Of a DNA stretch of 64,000 nucleotides, positions 24,843 through 34,043 are shown piece by piece. Within the stretch, counting starts at the first letter, position 1. Every line of letters begins with the position of its first letter. The notes under the pieces were generated by a model. That model ran no database searches. It saw only the letters and a program-made list of their open reading frames with translations, and was not told where the DNA came from. The DNA comes from Pseudomonas sp. P8_241 (GTDB lineage: Bacteria; Pseudomonadota; Gammaproteobacteria; Pseudomonadales; Pseudomonadaceae), in assembly GCF_034008315.1 (NCBI RefSeq), contig NZ_CP125377.1, forward strand, positions 2,802,001 to 2,866,000, in the 5' to 3' direction. Position numbers and translations under genes: made by a program.

Positions 24843-26315
24843 TTACTTCAAGTACCAACCCCACGGCTGATCGCTGATGTACTCGGTCACTTGTTTGACC
24901 TCCAGGTAATTGTGCAGCCCCCATTGCCCCAGTTCACGGCCGATGCCGCTGTGTTTCATGCCGCCCCAGGGCGCTTCGACGAAGGTCGGTTGCGAGCAAT
25001 TGACCCAGACGATCCCGGCGCGCAGTTGGTTGGCGACGCGGGCCGTGCGCTGCAAGTCGGCGCTCATCACGGCGGCAGCGAGGCCGAAGCGGCTGGCGTT
25101 GGCCATCTGCACGGCTTGCTCTTCGGTCTTGAAGCGCTTGATGCACAGCACCGGACCGAACACCTCTTCGCGCCATAGAATGCTGCTGTGGCCTGGCTCA
25201 TCAAAAATCGCCGGTTCGATGAAGTAACCTTGGTTCAGGTGGGCCGGCCGCCGCCCACCCGTGAGCAAACGGGCGCCACTGGCCAGTCCTTGATCGATGA
25301 ACCCGAGCACCTTGTCGTACTGGCCCTGGCTGACCAGCGGACCGAGCAGTACACCGGGCTGCATGCCGGGACCCATGCTGATCTTGCGGGTTTCTTCTAC
25401 CAGCCGTTCGATCAGGCGCGGGGCGATGGATTCTTGAACCAGCAAGCGTGACGTGGCGCTGCACACCTGGCCCTGGTTCCAGAAAATTCCGAACAGAATC
25501 CACTCCACTGCGGCATCGATATCAGCGTCGTCAAACACGATGAAGGCTGACTTGCCACCCAGCTCCAGACTGATGTTCTTGATGTCCAGCGCCGCCGCCG
25601 ACATGATTTTCGCCCCGGTGGGCACGCTGCCGGTGAAGGCCAGTTTGTCCACGCCCGGGTGCTCGGTGAGCGGGCTGCCAGCCTCGGCACCGAGTCCGGT
25701 CACTACGTTCAGCACTCCAGCGGGTAAGCCGATGCGGTCGGCGGCGGCCGCCAGCTCCAGGGCGGTCAACGGCGTCAGCTCGGACGGTTTCAACACCACC
25801 GTGGCCCCGGCGGCAAGGGCTGGCGCAACCTTCCACGCGGCCATCAGCAACGGGTAGTTCCAGGGAATGATCTGCCCGGCCACGCCAATCGGCTCGTGGC
25901 GGATGCGGCAGCGGAAGCGTGCGTCCGGTAAGGCCAGCGGTTGGTCCTGCTGTTGATCGAGATCGCGGGCCAACCCTGCGTAATAACGCAAGCACCCAAT
26001 CGCGTCGCCAATGTCCCACTGCGCTTCTGGCAACGGTTTGCCGTTGTCACGCACTTCCAGCTCCGCCAGTGCCTGCTGGCCGCTTTCCAGTTCATTGGCC
26101 AATGCTTCCAGCCACTGCGCGCGCTCGGCGCCGGTGGTCTGGCTCCAGCCACTGTCGAAGGCGCGACGGGCCGCACGCACGGCGTGGTCAACGTCCTCTT
26201 CAGTGCCTGCCGCGACGCGATGGAAGACTTGCTCGGTGGCTGGGTCGATCACGTCCAGATAACCGCCCAGATCCGGGCTGACCCATTCGCCGTTGATGTA
26301 GAGCTGATCACGCAT
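24843..26315 (-). CDS. NAD(P)-dependent aldehyde dehydrogenase of the polyamine-type importer operon
   Basis: 490 residues, a full-length ALDH: IPWNYPLLMAAWKVAPALAAG and VVLKPSELTPLTALEL for cofactor binding, FTGSVPTGAKIM, catalytic Glu in LELGGKSAF, and catalytic Cys in GQVCSATSR. It resembles betaine-aldehyde and omega-aminoaldehyde dehydrogenases. The ATG at 26315 overlaps the end of the upstream permease gene by eight bases, so translation is coupled to the ABC transporter. The likely role is oxidation of an aminoaldehyde made from the imported amine. Which amine is not known. Confidence 0.88.
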   Translation of the reverse strand: MRDQLYINGEWVSPDLGGYLDVIDPATEQVFHRVAAGTEEDVDHAVRAARRAFDSGWSQTTGAERAQWLEALANELESGQQALAELEVRDNGKPLPEAQWDIGDAIGCLRYYAGLARDLDQQQDQPLALPDARFRCRIRHEPIGVAGQIIPWNYPLLMAAWKVAPALAAGATVVLKPSELTPLTALELAAAADRIGLPAGVLNVVTGLGAEAGSPLTEHPGVDKLAFTGSVPTGAKIMSAAALDIKNISLELGGKSAFIVFDDADIDAAVEWILFGIFWNQGQVCSATSRLLVQESIAPRLIERLVEETRKISMGPGMQPGVLLGPLVSQGQYDKVLGFIDQGLASGARLLTGGRRPAHLNQGYFIEPAIFDEPGHSSILWREEVFGPVLCIKRFKTEEQAVQMANASRFGLAAAVMSADLQRTARVANQLRAGIVWVNCSQPTFVEAPWGGMKHSGIGRELGQWGLHNYLEVKQVTEYISDQPWGWYLK

Positions 26316-27135
26316 GGTGCGACTCCTGAACGCCGGTGCGGCGGTTTTGCAGATGGCGGGAAGTGAACAGCAAGGCCAGCGACACGCAGATGATCACCGT
26401 GGACACTGCATTGATCTCCGGCGTCACGCCGCGGCGGATGGATGAAAAGATGTAGATCGGCAAGGTCGTTTCGGAACCGGCGACGAAGAACGCGATGATG
26501 AAATCGTCGAAGCTAAAGGTGAAAGCCAGCAGGAACCCGGCCATGATCGCCGGACTGATCTGCGGCAGGGTGACTCGCCAGAAGGTGTCCATCGGCGGGG
26601 CGTACAAGTCCGCCGAGGCTTCCAGCAAGGCCTTGTCGAGCGAGTCGACGCGACTGCGCACGATCACCATCACCAGCGCCATGGTGAACAACGAGTGCGC
26701 GGCGATCACGGTGAAGAAGCCCATGTTCAACTTCGGCACCGTCGGCAACCAACTCGCCAGCAGTGGGTTGATCAGGTCGAACAGGCTGATGAAGGCGATC
26801 AGCGTCGAGATGCCGATGACGATGCCCGGCACGATGATTGCGCAATAGGTCAGCGCATCGAACAGCAGGCGCACTTTGGGGCCGCAGCGCTGCAAACCGA
26901 ACACCGCCAGGGTGCCGAACAGCGTGGCGATCACCGCCGAGCTAAAAGCAATCAGCGCGCTGTTACCCAGTGCCTCCATGATGAACGGGTTGCCGAATGC
27001 GGTGCCGAACCACTGCACCGAACAGCACTGGAACGCCAGGCCACTGCGCCCGGCGTTGAAGCTGAACAACACGATCAAGGCAATCGGCGCGTAGAGGAAC
27101 AGGTACAGCGAGGTTGAATAGCTGCGCAGCCACAT
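26308..27135 (-). CDS. ABC transporter permease, PotC/PotI type
   Basis: 275 residues with six membrane segments and the EAA-type loop ASADLYAPPMDTFWRVTLPQISPAI (about residues 170-195) that docks to the ATPase. The C-terminal segment DDFIIAFFVAGSETTLP is typical of PotC/PotI spermidine/putrescine permeases. The start at 27135 is chosen because GGAGG lies eight bases upstream, leaving one base after the stop of the upstream permease. The 3' end overlaps the aldehyde dehydrogenase start. Confidence 0.9.
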   Translation of the reverse strand: MWLRSYSTSLYLFLYAPIALIVLFSFNAGRSGLAFQCCSVQWFGTAFGNPFIMEALGNSALIAFSSAVIATLFGTLAVFGLQRCGPKVRLLFDALTYCAIIVPGIVIGISTLIAFISLFDLINPLLASWLPTVPKLNMGFFTVIAAHSLFTMALVMVIVRSRVDSLDKALLEASADLYAPPMDTFWRVTLPQISPAIMAGFLLAFTFSFDDFIIAFFVAGSETTLPIYIFSSIRRGVTPEINAVSTVIICVSLALLFTSRHLQNRRTGVQESHHA

Positions 27136-27136
27136 G

Positions 27137-28054
27137 TCACAGGCCTCCATCGGCAGGGCGGCCGCCGTAGCGCGCCACCAGTTTCAGATACACGCCGATG
27201 ATCAGCAGCATCATCGCCACCAGCGTCATCGCCAGCGCACTGCCGAACGGCCAGTTGCGCGATTGCAGGAACAGGTCGACCAGCGCGTTGCCGACAAAGA
27301 ACACCTTGCCGCCGCCGAGAATGGCCGGGATCAGGAACTCGCCCATCAACAGGATGAACACCAGCATCACCCCGGTAATAATCCCCGGCGCGGACAGCGG
27401 CAGAGTGATCCGGCGAAAGCTTTCGAAGGCGCTGGCGCCCAGGTCCGCCGAGGCTTCGAGCAGGCGCTTGTCGAGTTTTTCCAGGCTGACGTAGATCGGG
27501 AACACCATCAGCGGCAGGTAGCCGTAGACGATCCCGATCAGCACCGCCCACGGCGTATTGATCAGCCGCACATCCTCAAGACCCAGGCTGGCCAGCAGCG
27601 CCGGAATGCCCTTGCCGCTGAGGATGAAAATCCACGCGTAGGTGCGGATCAGGAAACTGGTCCAGAACGGCACGATCACCAGGGTCAGCAACAGCGAGCG
27701 GTTCCTTGTGACCTTGACCGCCAGGAAGTACGCCAATGGATAAGCCGCCACCAGGCACACCAGGGTGCCCAGCGGCGCCAGCATCAGCGTGTTGCTGAAC
27801 GCCGCGCCGCGAGAACCGAGGTTCAGGTAGTTGGCCACCGTGAAGCCACCGGCGTAACCGCCCACGGCGCTGCGCTCGCCGAAACTGAAGACCAGGATGA
27901 TCACCAGCGGCATCAACAACAGCAGCAGGAACCACAAGGTCGAAGGCAAAAGCATCAGCAGGGTGATGCGCCGGCCGAGGCTGCGCCGTTGGCGCACCTC
28001 GACCGACAGGGCATGGCCCGGCTGCACCGTTTGCGGGTGGGCGGCGGCATTCAT
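27137..28054 (-). CDS. ABC transporter permease, PotB/PotH type
   Basis: 305 residues with six membrane segments and an EAA loop (EASADLGASAFESFRRITLPLSAPG). It pairs with the PotC/PotI-like permease that follows directly. LMGEFLIPAILGGGKVFFVGN matches the conserved C-terminal region of PotB/PotH. GAGGAG stands seven bases before the ATG at 28054; an in-frame start seven codons earlier lacks this. Confidence 0.9.
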   Translation of the reverse strand: MNAAAHPQTVQPGHALSVEVRQRRSLGRRITLLMLLPSTLWFLLLLLMPLVIILVFSFGERSAVGGYAGGFTVANYLNLGSRGAAFSNTLMLAPLGTLVCLVAAYPLAYFLAVKVTRNRSLLLTLVIVPFWTSFLIRTYAWIFILSGKGIPALLASLGLEDVRLINTPWAVLIGIVYGYLPLMVFPIYVSLEKLDKRLLEASADLGASAFESFRRITLPLSAPGIITGVMLVFILLMGEFLIPAILGGGKVFFVGNALVDLFLQSRNWPFGSALAMTLVAMMLLIIGVYLKLVARYGGRPADGGL

Positions 28055-28085
28055 GGGTGACTCCTCATTGGCCATGGTCAGGCGA

Positions 28086-29228
28086 TCAGGCGGACTTGAA
28101 ACGCGCCATCAGTTCAGCGCGCGCCGGGCTGGTCAGCGTCGCGGCGGCACCGAACTCCAACGGGCTCAGGGCCTCGGCGGCCGGGTACATGATCGGATCG
28201 TCGAGCATCGCCACCGGCAGCAGCGCGTCGACACGCTTGTCGCCGCTCGGGTAGCCGTGGCTCAGCACTTCAAGCTTGTTGTGCTGCGGATCGAGCAGGT
28301 AGTTGATGAAAGCGTACGCGGCGTCCTTGTGCTCCGAACTTTTGGGGATGGCGAAGAAGTCGCTCCACAGCTCGCCGCCTTCCTTGCCCAGCTCGAACTG
28401 CATTTGCGCGTTGTCGCGGTGCAGTTGCGAGGCATCGCCGGTCCAGGACATCGCCAGCCAGGCATCGCCGCTGCGCATCGACGGTTGGATGTCGGAGTTG
28501 ATCGCGAACAGGTGCGGCTTGACCTCGATCAGTAGTTTTTCCGCGTCGGCCAGTTCTTTCGGGTCCAGGGAGTTGAAGCTGTAGCCGAAGCTTTTCAGGG
28601 CGTTGCCGATGGCAGTCAACTGGTAGTCGTGGACCATCGTGCGGCCGCTGGCCGGACCTTGTGCGGCGGCCCAGAATTCCTTCCAGCTGGTCGGGCCGTT
28701 TTTCAGTTTGCCGGCATCGTAGAGCATGCCGGTGGTGCCCCAGTTTTTCGGCACCGCGTAGACCTTGCCGTCTACCGTGCCTTGGGCCATGAACTTCTGC
28801 TGGAACGCCGACGCGTCGAAGTTGGGAAGACGCGACAGGTCCAGCGGTTCGATCAGCCCCAGGCCGACGTAGGTGCTGATGGTGTAGTTGGTTGGTACCA
28901 ATACGTCCCAGCCACTGCCGCCGGCCTGCAATTTGGCGAGCATTTCTTCGTTGGAACCGAACACGCTCATGGAGACCCGGGCGCCGGTGGTCTTACCGAA
29001 AGCGTCGAGGTTTTCCTGGCTGTGGTAGTTCGGCCAGGTCGCCAGCGACAGGCGATCCCCCAGTTTGCCTTGCTCTGCGGCCTCGGCGGTGGAGGTCAGC
29101 AGGCCGGGCATGTTGGTGGCGACGACGGCGGCGGCGATACCCAGGCCGGTGCGGCCAAGGAACTCGCGGCGGCTGATCGAGCCGTTCTGCCAGCTGCGCA
29201 GGGTTTTTATAAAAGTCTTCTGGTCCAT
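28086..29228 (-). CDS. Periplasmic binding protein of a polyamine-type ABC importer, Tat-exported
   Basis: 380 residues of the PotD/PotF-like family (bacterial solute-binding family 8). The N-terminus has a twin-arginine motif (SRREFLGRTGLGIAA) followed by a hydrophobic stretch and AEA cleavage, which points to Tat export. The mature domain shows LSLATWPNYHSQENLDAFGK, SGWDVLVPTNYTISTYVGLG and NWGTTGMLYDAGKL. The start at ATG 29228 is chosen over a GTG four codons earlier because GGAG is correctly spaced. The ligand is probably a polyamine or related cation, inferred from the family and the neighbouring aldehyde dehydrogenase. Confidence 0.9.
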   Translation of the reverse strand: MDQKTFIKTLRSWQNGSISRREFLGRTGLGIAAAVVATNMPGLLTSTAEAAEQGKLGDRLSLATWPNYHSQENLDAFGKTTGARVSMSVFGSNEEMLAKLQAGGSGWDVLVPTNYTISTYVGLGLIEPLDLSRLPNFDASAFQQKFMAQGTVDGKVYAVPKNWGTTGMLYDAGKLKNGPTSWKEFWAAAQGPASGRTMVHDYQLTAIGNALKSFGYSFNSLDPKELADAEKLLIEVKPHLFAINSDIQPSMRSGDAWLAMSWTGDASQLHRDNAQMQFELGKEGGELWSDFFAIPKSSEHKDAAYAFINYLLDPQHNKLEVLSHGYPSGDKRVDALLPVAMLDDPIMYPAAEALSPLEFGAAATLTSPARAELMARFKSA

Positions 29229-29267
29229 AGCACGCTCCACATCCGGTTGATGAAACGAATCGATGAT

Positions 29268-30383
29268 TTACAACGCCATGGCCAGGCCATTGGCGTGATC
29301 CCAGCCGACGCGCACTGGCGCGCCGTGTTCAAATGCATTGGCGCCGTGGTCCTGCTGGCGCGGCACCCGCACGCAGACCACGCCGAAGGCCTGGGTGCGC
29401 ACGCGGTATTCGGTGGAGTTGCCCAGGTAAATGCGATCTTCCACGCAACCTTGCAGCTTCACTTCCCGGGTCATTTCAGCGTTGGCGCTGGCGATGCTGA
29501 TCAGTTCCGGGCGCACGGCGATGCAACCGGCGGCGTTGGCGCTCAGGCCTTTGCCGGTAGGCGTCAGCGGGCTGATCAGTTCCAGCCCTTGCTCGGTGCG
29601 CAGCACCACCGAGTTGCCGTTGAGCTGGCGCACGGTGCCGTCGAACAGGTTGGACTCGCCGATAAAGTCAGCCACGTAGCGACTGGCCGGAGCTTCGTAG
29701 AGTTGTTCCGGAGTGGCGGTCTGGATGATCGAGCCGTTGTGCATCACGCTGATGCTGTCGCTCATCGACAGGGCTTCTTCCTGGTCGTGGGTGACCAGCA
29801 CGAAGGTGATGCCGACCTCCCGTTGCAGGCGCAGTAGCTCCGATTGCATTTCCTTGCGCAGCTTGCGGTCAAGCGCGGCCAGGGGCTCGTCGAGCAGCAA
29901 CACCGTCGGCTTGTTGACCAGGGCGCGGGCGAGGGCGACGCGCTGTTGCTGGCCGCCGGACAATTCACTTGGCTTGCGCTGGCCAAAGCCGCTCAGGCGA
30001 ACCATCTCCAACGCTTCATCGGCCATGCGCAGTTGCTGCTTTTTGTCCGGGCGCGGATTGCGATAGCGCAAGCCGTAGGCAATGTTTTGCGCCACGCTCA
30101 GGTGCGGGAACAGCGCGTAATGCTGGAACACCATGTTCACCGGTCGCTCGTACGCCGGCACACCGGCCACGTTTTTACCCGCCAGACGAACCTCGCCGCT
30201 GGTGGGCTGTTCGAAACCGGCGATCATGCGCAGGGTGGTGGTCTTGCCACAGCCCGAACCGCCGAGAAAGGAATGAAACGAGCCACGCCGCACCGCGAAA
30301 TCCAGACCGCTGACGGCCTGCACCTCGCCGTAGCGTTTGACCACATTGCAGAATTCGATATCGCTTGGCGGGGTGTCGTTCAC
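29268..30383 (-). CDS. ABC transporter ATPase, PotA-like
   Basis: 371 residues. Walker A is GGSGCGKTT (about residues 41-49), signature LSGGQQQRVALARAL, Walker B VLLLDEPLAALD, then a switch His, and a C-terminal TOBE domain (CVEDRIYLGNSTEYRVRTQ). It energises the two permeases encoded downstream. It is the first gene of the importer operon and starts with GTG at 30383, with GGGAG seven bases upstream. A 16-bp palindrome lies about 75-90 bases upstream. Confidence 0.92.
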   Translation of the reverse strand: MNDTPPSDIEFCNVVKRYGEVQAVSGLDFAVRRGSFHSFLGGSGCGKTTTLRMIAGFEQPTSGEVRLAGKNVAGVPAYERPVNMVFQHYALFPHLSVAQNIAYGLRYRNPRPDKKQQLRMADEALEMVRLSGFGQRKPSELSGGQQQRVALARALVNKPTVLLLDEPLAALDRKLRKEMQSELLRLQREVGITFVLVTHDQEEALSMSDSISVMHNGSIIQTATPEQLYEAPASRYVADFIGESNLFDGTVRQLNGNSVVLRTEQGLELISPLTPTGKGLSANAAGCIAVRPELISIASANAEMTREVKLQGCVEDRIYLGNSTEYRVRTQAFGVVCVRVPRQQDHGANAFEHGAPVRVGWDHANGLAMAL

Positions 30384-30455
30384 GGTCGGGCTCCCTTGCA
30401 GTGATCAATCAGTGCGTCGGGGGCCAAACTAGCAATCGGGGTTTTGCGCTGTATA

Positions 30456-30471
30456 TATCCCTTGGGGGATA
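30456..30471. promoter_or_regulatory. 16-bp palindrome upstream of the importer operon
   Basis: TATCCC-TTGG-GGGATA, perfect six-base arms and A/T-rich flanks, 73-88 bases before the ATPase GTG. The LuxR-type regulator is encoded just upstream, so this is the best candidate for its operator. Confidence 0.5.
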
Positions 30472-30480
30472 GGCGCTATC

Positions 30481-30579
30481 CCTGTAGGAGCTGGCGCAGG
30501 CTGCGATCCTTTGATCTTGATCTTCGGCGTTCAAGTGCAAAAAAAATCAAAAGATCGCAGCCTGCGGCAGTTCCTGCGG
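30481..30579. repeat. Long inverted repeat of the GCAGGCTGCGATC class
   Basis: GGCGCAGGCTGCGATC at about 30493-30508 is repeated inverted as GATCGCAGCCTGCGGCAG at 30553-30570, with a TTTGAT/ATCAAAA extension. This is a second Pseudomonas intergenic repeat class, distinct from the GTAGGAGCGAGC REP. It sits just after the LuxR gene and could act as its terminator. Confidence 0.75.
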
Positions 30580-30600
30580 GGGGAGGTGTCGTGCGTTTTT

Positions 30601-31404
30601 TCAGGCTTGCAAGGGTTCCTCCGTCAACTCCCGAATAAACAACCCCAACAACTCCGACTGGCTGCCGATTCCCAACTTGGCGTAGATGTTCTTGCGGTGG
30701 ATCTTCACCGTGCCGGGGCTGATGTTCAGTTGTTCGGCCACCGAGGCACTGGAGTGGCCGCGCAGCAGCAGTTGCACGATTTCCTGCTCACGTCCGGTAA
30801 GGATGTGTGCGCCAAAGTGGTCGAAGGCTTCGCGGATCTTGAAGTCCAGGTCCTGTGCCGGGCGCGGTTGCTGGGCCTGACGCAGGCGCCAGGCTTCGCT
30901 GATGACTTGCTCGACCACTGCTTGCGCGCATTCGACCAACTGCATTTCGTCACGGCTGAACGCGCAATTGGCGCTGGAACGCATCAGCGACAACACCGCC
31001 ATGGCGCCATCGCCGAGGTCGACGAAGAACGCCACTTCCTCGGCCAGTCCGGTTTGCTGGTAATACGTCAGAAAGTATTCGCCGAGGTAGAAGTGGTCGG
31101 GCGCGAACTGGCGCAATCGCCACAACCCGGGCGCCTGCCCGCGGGTGCAGGCCAGGTAGAACGGGTCGAGCAAGTATGGCCCGCACTGGTAGTCGTCGAC
31201 ATACACCGCGCGTTTGTCCGCCGAGAAGGTGTCGAACAACGCCAGGGGCCGGTGATTGCCTTCGTAGACGAACAACACGAAATGATCGACCGGGCAAATC
31301 TGCCGTAGCCAGTGGCTCAAGCCCGACAGCCGTGCATGCCCGGCAGGCAGGTCCAGCAGATGGGCGACACCGGTGGTCCAGAGTTTGAGTTCCTTGGGGC
31401 GCAT
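30601..31404 (-). CDS. LuxR-family regulator of the importer operon
   Basis: 267 residues. The N-terminal 190 form a ligand-sensing region without a recognisable named domain. The C-terminus is a LuxR/FixJ helix-turn-helix (LTGREQEIVQLLLRGHSSAS, then VKIHRKNIYAKLGI, about residues 200-260). It lacks a phospho-receiver domain and the conserved autoinducer-site pattern of quorum sensors, so it probably senses a small metabolite. It is upstream of, and co-oriented with, the ABC importer operon. The frame is open to 31515, and the ATG at 31404 (MRPKELKLW) is preferred because the extension has unlikely composition. No strong ribosome site decides it. Confidence 0.8.
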   Translation of the reverse strand: MRPKELKLWTTGVAHLLDLPAGHARLSGLSHWLRQICPVDHFVLFVYEGNHRPLALFDTFSADKRAVYVDDYQCGPYLLDPFYLACTRGQAPGLWRLRQFAPDHFYLGEYFLTYYQQTGLAEEVAFFVDLGDGAMAVLSLMRSSANCAFSRDEMQLVECAQAVVEQVISEAWRLRQAQQPRPAQDLDFKIREAFDHFGAHILTGREQEIVQLLLRGHSSASVAEQLNISPGTVKIHRKNIYAKLGIGSQSELLGLFIRELTEEPLQA

Positions 31405-31679
31405 GGCGACTACAGACTGAAGAAGATGGCGTTGGGATGCACAAACTACGCCATGGCGTGTTTCCCGGTGTTGGCGGGGCCGGCAGGGCCGAACCCATGA
31501 AAATACGCACCGCAACGGGGCCGGGTGTTACCGAGTGCTACAGGGTTGGTAGCAAAAGTGATCAGCCACCGGTCCGTGGTACCCGCAAGCCGATGGAATT
31601 TTCCCTGTCGAGCCAAATCTTCTGTTGAACGCACACGCATTTGCGTCGGCGCCAAAGACAGCGGCAGGAGATTAGCCCC

Positions 31680-33056
31680 ATGACATTGTTCACCCCGTTA
31701 TCCGGCTCCCCCTCAACGGTTGCACAGGCAACCGCTGGCCCGTTGCGCGAACTCTATGATGCGCTTTACAGCAACGCCCCCGATGCCGATCAACGGGCTG
31801 AACAATTCCTGCGCCAGCAACTGGCACTTGCCGCCGAACTGCCGAGCGATGTGCCCGAGAGTCCGGAGCAATTGTCGTCATGGGCGCAAGACCATTGCGC
31901 CGAAGTCGCCGGTGCGTATGCCCAATACCTTGAAGCGCGCAGGCAAGGAGACGGGCCTCGTTATTTTCAGAACAAGGCTCATGCGCTGTATTTCCTGCAA
32001 CGCGTGGCACCGACCAAAGAAGTCGACGGCGCGTGGCTGGAAGGTGTGCTGGAGCATTGGCAGGACTGGCGCTTCGATGGCTTGCTCAGCACTTACCTTG
32101 AAGAACTCGGCAACGGCGACCCGCGACAGAACCATGTGGTGATTTATCGCAAGTTGCTCGCCGCCCACGACTGCGGCGACAAGCAGGCGCTCAATGACGA
32201 ACTTTTCCTGCAAGGCGCTGTGCAACTGGCGCTCGGTCGTTGCGCGGAACAGTTTTTGCCCGAGGTCATTGGCTACAACCTCGGTTACGAGCAACTGCCC
32301 CTGCACCTGTTGATCACCGCTTTTGAACTGCGTGAGCTGGGGATCGACCCGTACTATTTCACCCTGCACGTGACGATCGACAACGTCAGCAGTGGCCACG
32401 GCTGCAAGGCTGTGCAATCGGTTCTGGACCTGTTGCCCTTGGGCGAGGGCAGGGCTGAGTTTTATCGTCGCATGACGCTGGGCTATCGCCTGAATGACCT
32501 GGGCCTCGGTTCGACGTTGGTGATCAAAGGGTTCGACCTGCAACGCGAAGTCATCGCCATGCTGGAACGCAAGCGCCGCTTTGGTCAGCACATGCATTCG
32601 GACTATTGCCGGGTCGAAGGAAAAACCGTCAATCAGTGGCTGGCGGCGCCCGGTCAAATTGAAGGCTTTCTGGTTGCTCTGGAGAAAAAGGGTTGGATCA
32701 AGCGCCATCAGGCGCCGCAGGACAGCCGATTCTGGCAACTGATCGAAGGCAGCAGTGCGGCGATGTTCGGGGTGTTCAGCGGGTATGAAAAACAGCTTTT
32801 GAAGGACTGGATTGCGGGCGATTGGCGAGAACCGCAACCTCGCCCATCGCGCCACCGGGATCACACCGCAGACCTTCCCGATGATAGGTGGGCGGACGAT
32901 CCAGAACTCAAGACGCTGCAAGCGTCACTGCGCAACCTCGAGCCGCAGCTGCAGCTGCAGCAGTTGATTCCGTGGCTGTCGGCGCAGCGGCATTGCCGTC
33001 CGGCCGGGCTCTACGCCACCCGCCGCTTCGTTGAATTGCGCAGCGCTTTGCGTTGA
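31680..33056 (+). CDS. Haem-oxygenase-like di-iron oxidase (HDO; iron-containing redox enzyme family)
   Basis: 458 residues. The middle of the protein carries the ligand pattern of haem-oxygenase-fold di-iron oxidases: E142-x9-H152 (EELGNGDPRQNH), a probable third carboxylate at E204, then H230-x3-D234 (FTLHVTID) with a further His at 240. The E-x9-H spacing and the distances between ligand pairs match SznF-type enzymes. Characterised HDO proteins use O2 for N-oxygenation, C-C cleavage or alkene formation in natural-product pathways. AGGAG stands nine bases before the ATG. It is the first gene of a three-gene operon with a methyltransferase and a YbdK-like ligase. Substrate unknown. Confidence 0.78.
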   Translation: MTLFTPLSGSPSTVAQATAGPLRELYDALYSNAPDADQRAEQFLRQQLALAAELPSDVPESPEQLSSWAQDHCAEVAGAYAQYLEARRQGDGPRYFQNKAHALYFLQRVAPTKEVDGAWLEGVLEHWQDWRFDGLLSTYLEELGNGDPRQNHVVIYRKLLAAHDCGDKQALNDELFLQGAVQLALGRCAEQFLPEVIGYNLGYEQLPLHLLITAFELRELGIDPYYFTLHVTIDNVSSGHGCKAVQSVLDLLPLGEGRAEFYRRMTLGYRLNDLGLGSTLVIKGFDLQREVIAMLERKRRFGQHMHSDYCRVEGKTVNQWLAAPGQIEGFLVALEKKGWIKRHQAPQDSRFWQLIEGSSAAMFGVFSGYEKQLLKDWIAGDWREPQPRPSRHRDHTADLPDDRWADDPELKTLQASLRNLEPQLQLQQLIPWLSAQRHCRPAGLYATRRFVELRSALR

Positions 33057-33085
33057 ACATCCAGCACCGACCACAGGAGCACCCC

Positions 33086-34030
33086 ATGTCGGCACAATCC
33101 TTCGCTGATCGGACATTGCTGGAACTGGGCAGGCACTTGATCGCCGACCGATATCACTTCATCACACCGACGCCGCTGACCCACGAACGCGTCTATCAAC
33201 GCTTGGCTACGCCGCTGGCCAAGGACATGCGCGATGTTTTTGGCTGGTCGATGCCGTTCGAGCACAGTCTGTTCCCGGCTGACGAACTGGCAGACCTGGA
33301 ACGCGCAGGCATTGTTGAACGCGATGGCGCGCTGTGGCGCAGCACCGTGCGCTGGTCTTCCCTTGAAGGCATGCTGTTCGCCCACTCGGCGTATCCGACC
33401 ACCCAGACTGACGCGATTTTTTTTGGCCCCGATAGCTACCGCTTTGCGCAACTGATCGAAGCACACCTGCAGCACTGTTTCGAGCCTGTGCGCCGTGTGG
33501 TCGATATCGGCTGTGGCGCCGGTGTCGGGGCGCTGATCGCTGCGCGCAGCCGACACGAGGCCGAGGTGCTGGCGGTGGACATCAACCCCGGCGCGCTGCG
33601 CTTGTCGGCGGTCAATGCCGAGTTGGCCGGCCTCAACAATGTCGCGGTTTATCACAGCGATGTGCTGGGCAGTGTCGAAGGCCCGTTCGACCTGATCATC
33701 GCCAACCCGCCATACATGAACGACAGCCAGCAGCGTGCGTATCGCCACGGCGGAGGCGCGCTGGGGGAAGGCCTGTCGCTGCGCATCGTGCGCGAATCGT
33801 TGCCGCGCCTGGCGTTGGGCGCAAGCCTGGTGCTGTACACCGGCGTGGCGATGGTGGCAGGTCACGACCCGTTTCTGGAGTCCGTCTTGCCGCTGGTATC
33901 CGGCGATGCCTTTGGCTGGACCTATCGGGAGCTGGACCCCGACGTGTTCGGCGAGGAGCTGCTCAAGCCCGGATACGAACGGGTTGAGCGCATTGCCGTC
34001 GTGGCGTTGACCGTGACCCGCAGGCAGTGA
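33086..34030 (+). CDS. Class I SAM methyltransferase with NPPY motif
   Basis: 314 residues. SAM-binding motif VVDIGCGAGVGALIA (about residues 138-152), acidic residue D165 in VLAVDIN, and catalytic NPPY at 207-210. NPPY is shared by PrmC/HemK-type glutamine N5-methyltransferases and N6-adenine methyltransferases, so it acts on an amide or amine nitrogen. The N-terminal 110 residues are an extra helical domain. AGGAG precedes the ATG at 33086. It lies 29 bases after the HDO gene and 13 bases before the YbdK-like gene, a clear operon. Context suggests a small-molecule target, but a protein target cannot be excluded. Confidence 0.82.
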   Translation: MSAQSFADRTLLELGRHLIADRYHFITPTPLTHERVYQRLATPLAKDMRDVFGWSMPFEHSLFPADELADLERAGIVERDGALWRSTVRWSSLEGMLFAHSAYPTTQTDAIFFGPDSYRFAQLIEAHLQHCFEPVRRVVDIGCGAGVGALIAARSRHEAEVLAVDINPGALRLSAVNAELAGLNNVAVYHSDVLGSVEGPFDLIIANPPYMNDSQQRAYRHGGGALGEGLSLRIVRESLPRLALGASLVLYTGVAMVAGHDPFLESVLPLVSGDAFGWTYRELDPDVFGEELLKPGYERVERIAVVALTVTRRQ

Positions 34031-34043
34031 GCGGAGCGACCCG

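Noticed and set aside
27134..28060. 308-codon plus-strand frame opposite the PotB/PotH-like permease
   Set aside because: Antisense shadow rich in Gln/His/Arg; the minus-strand frame has six membrane segments and an EAA loop.
31690..32921. Long minus-strand frames opposite the HDO gene
   Set aside because: They lack start signals and domains, and the plus-strand gene has a good ribosome site and conserved metal ligands.
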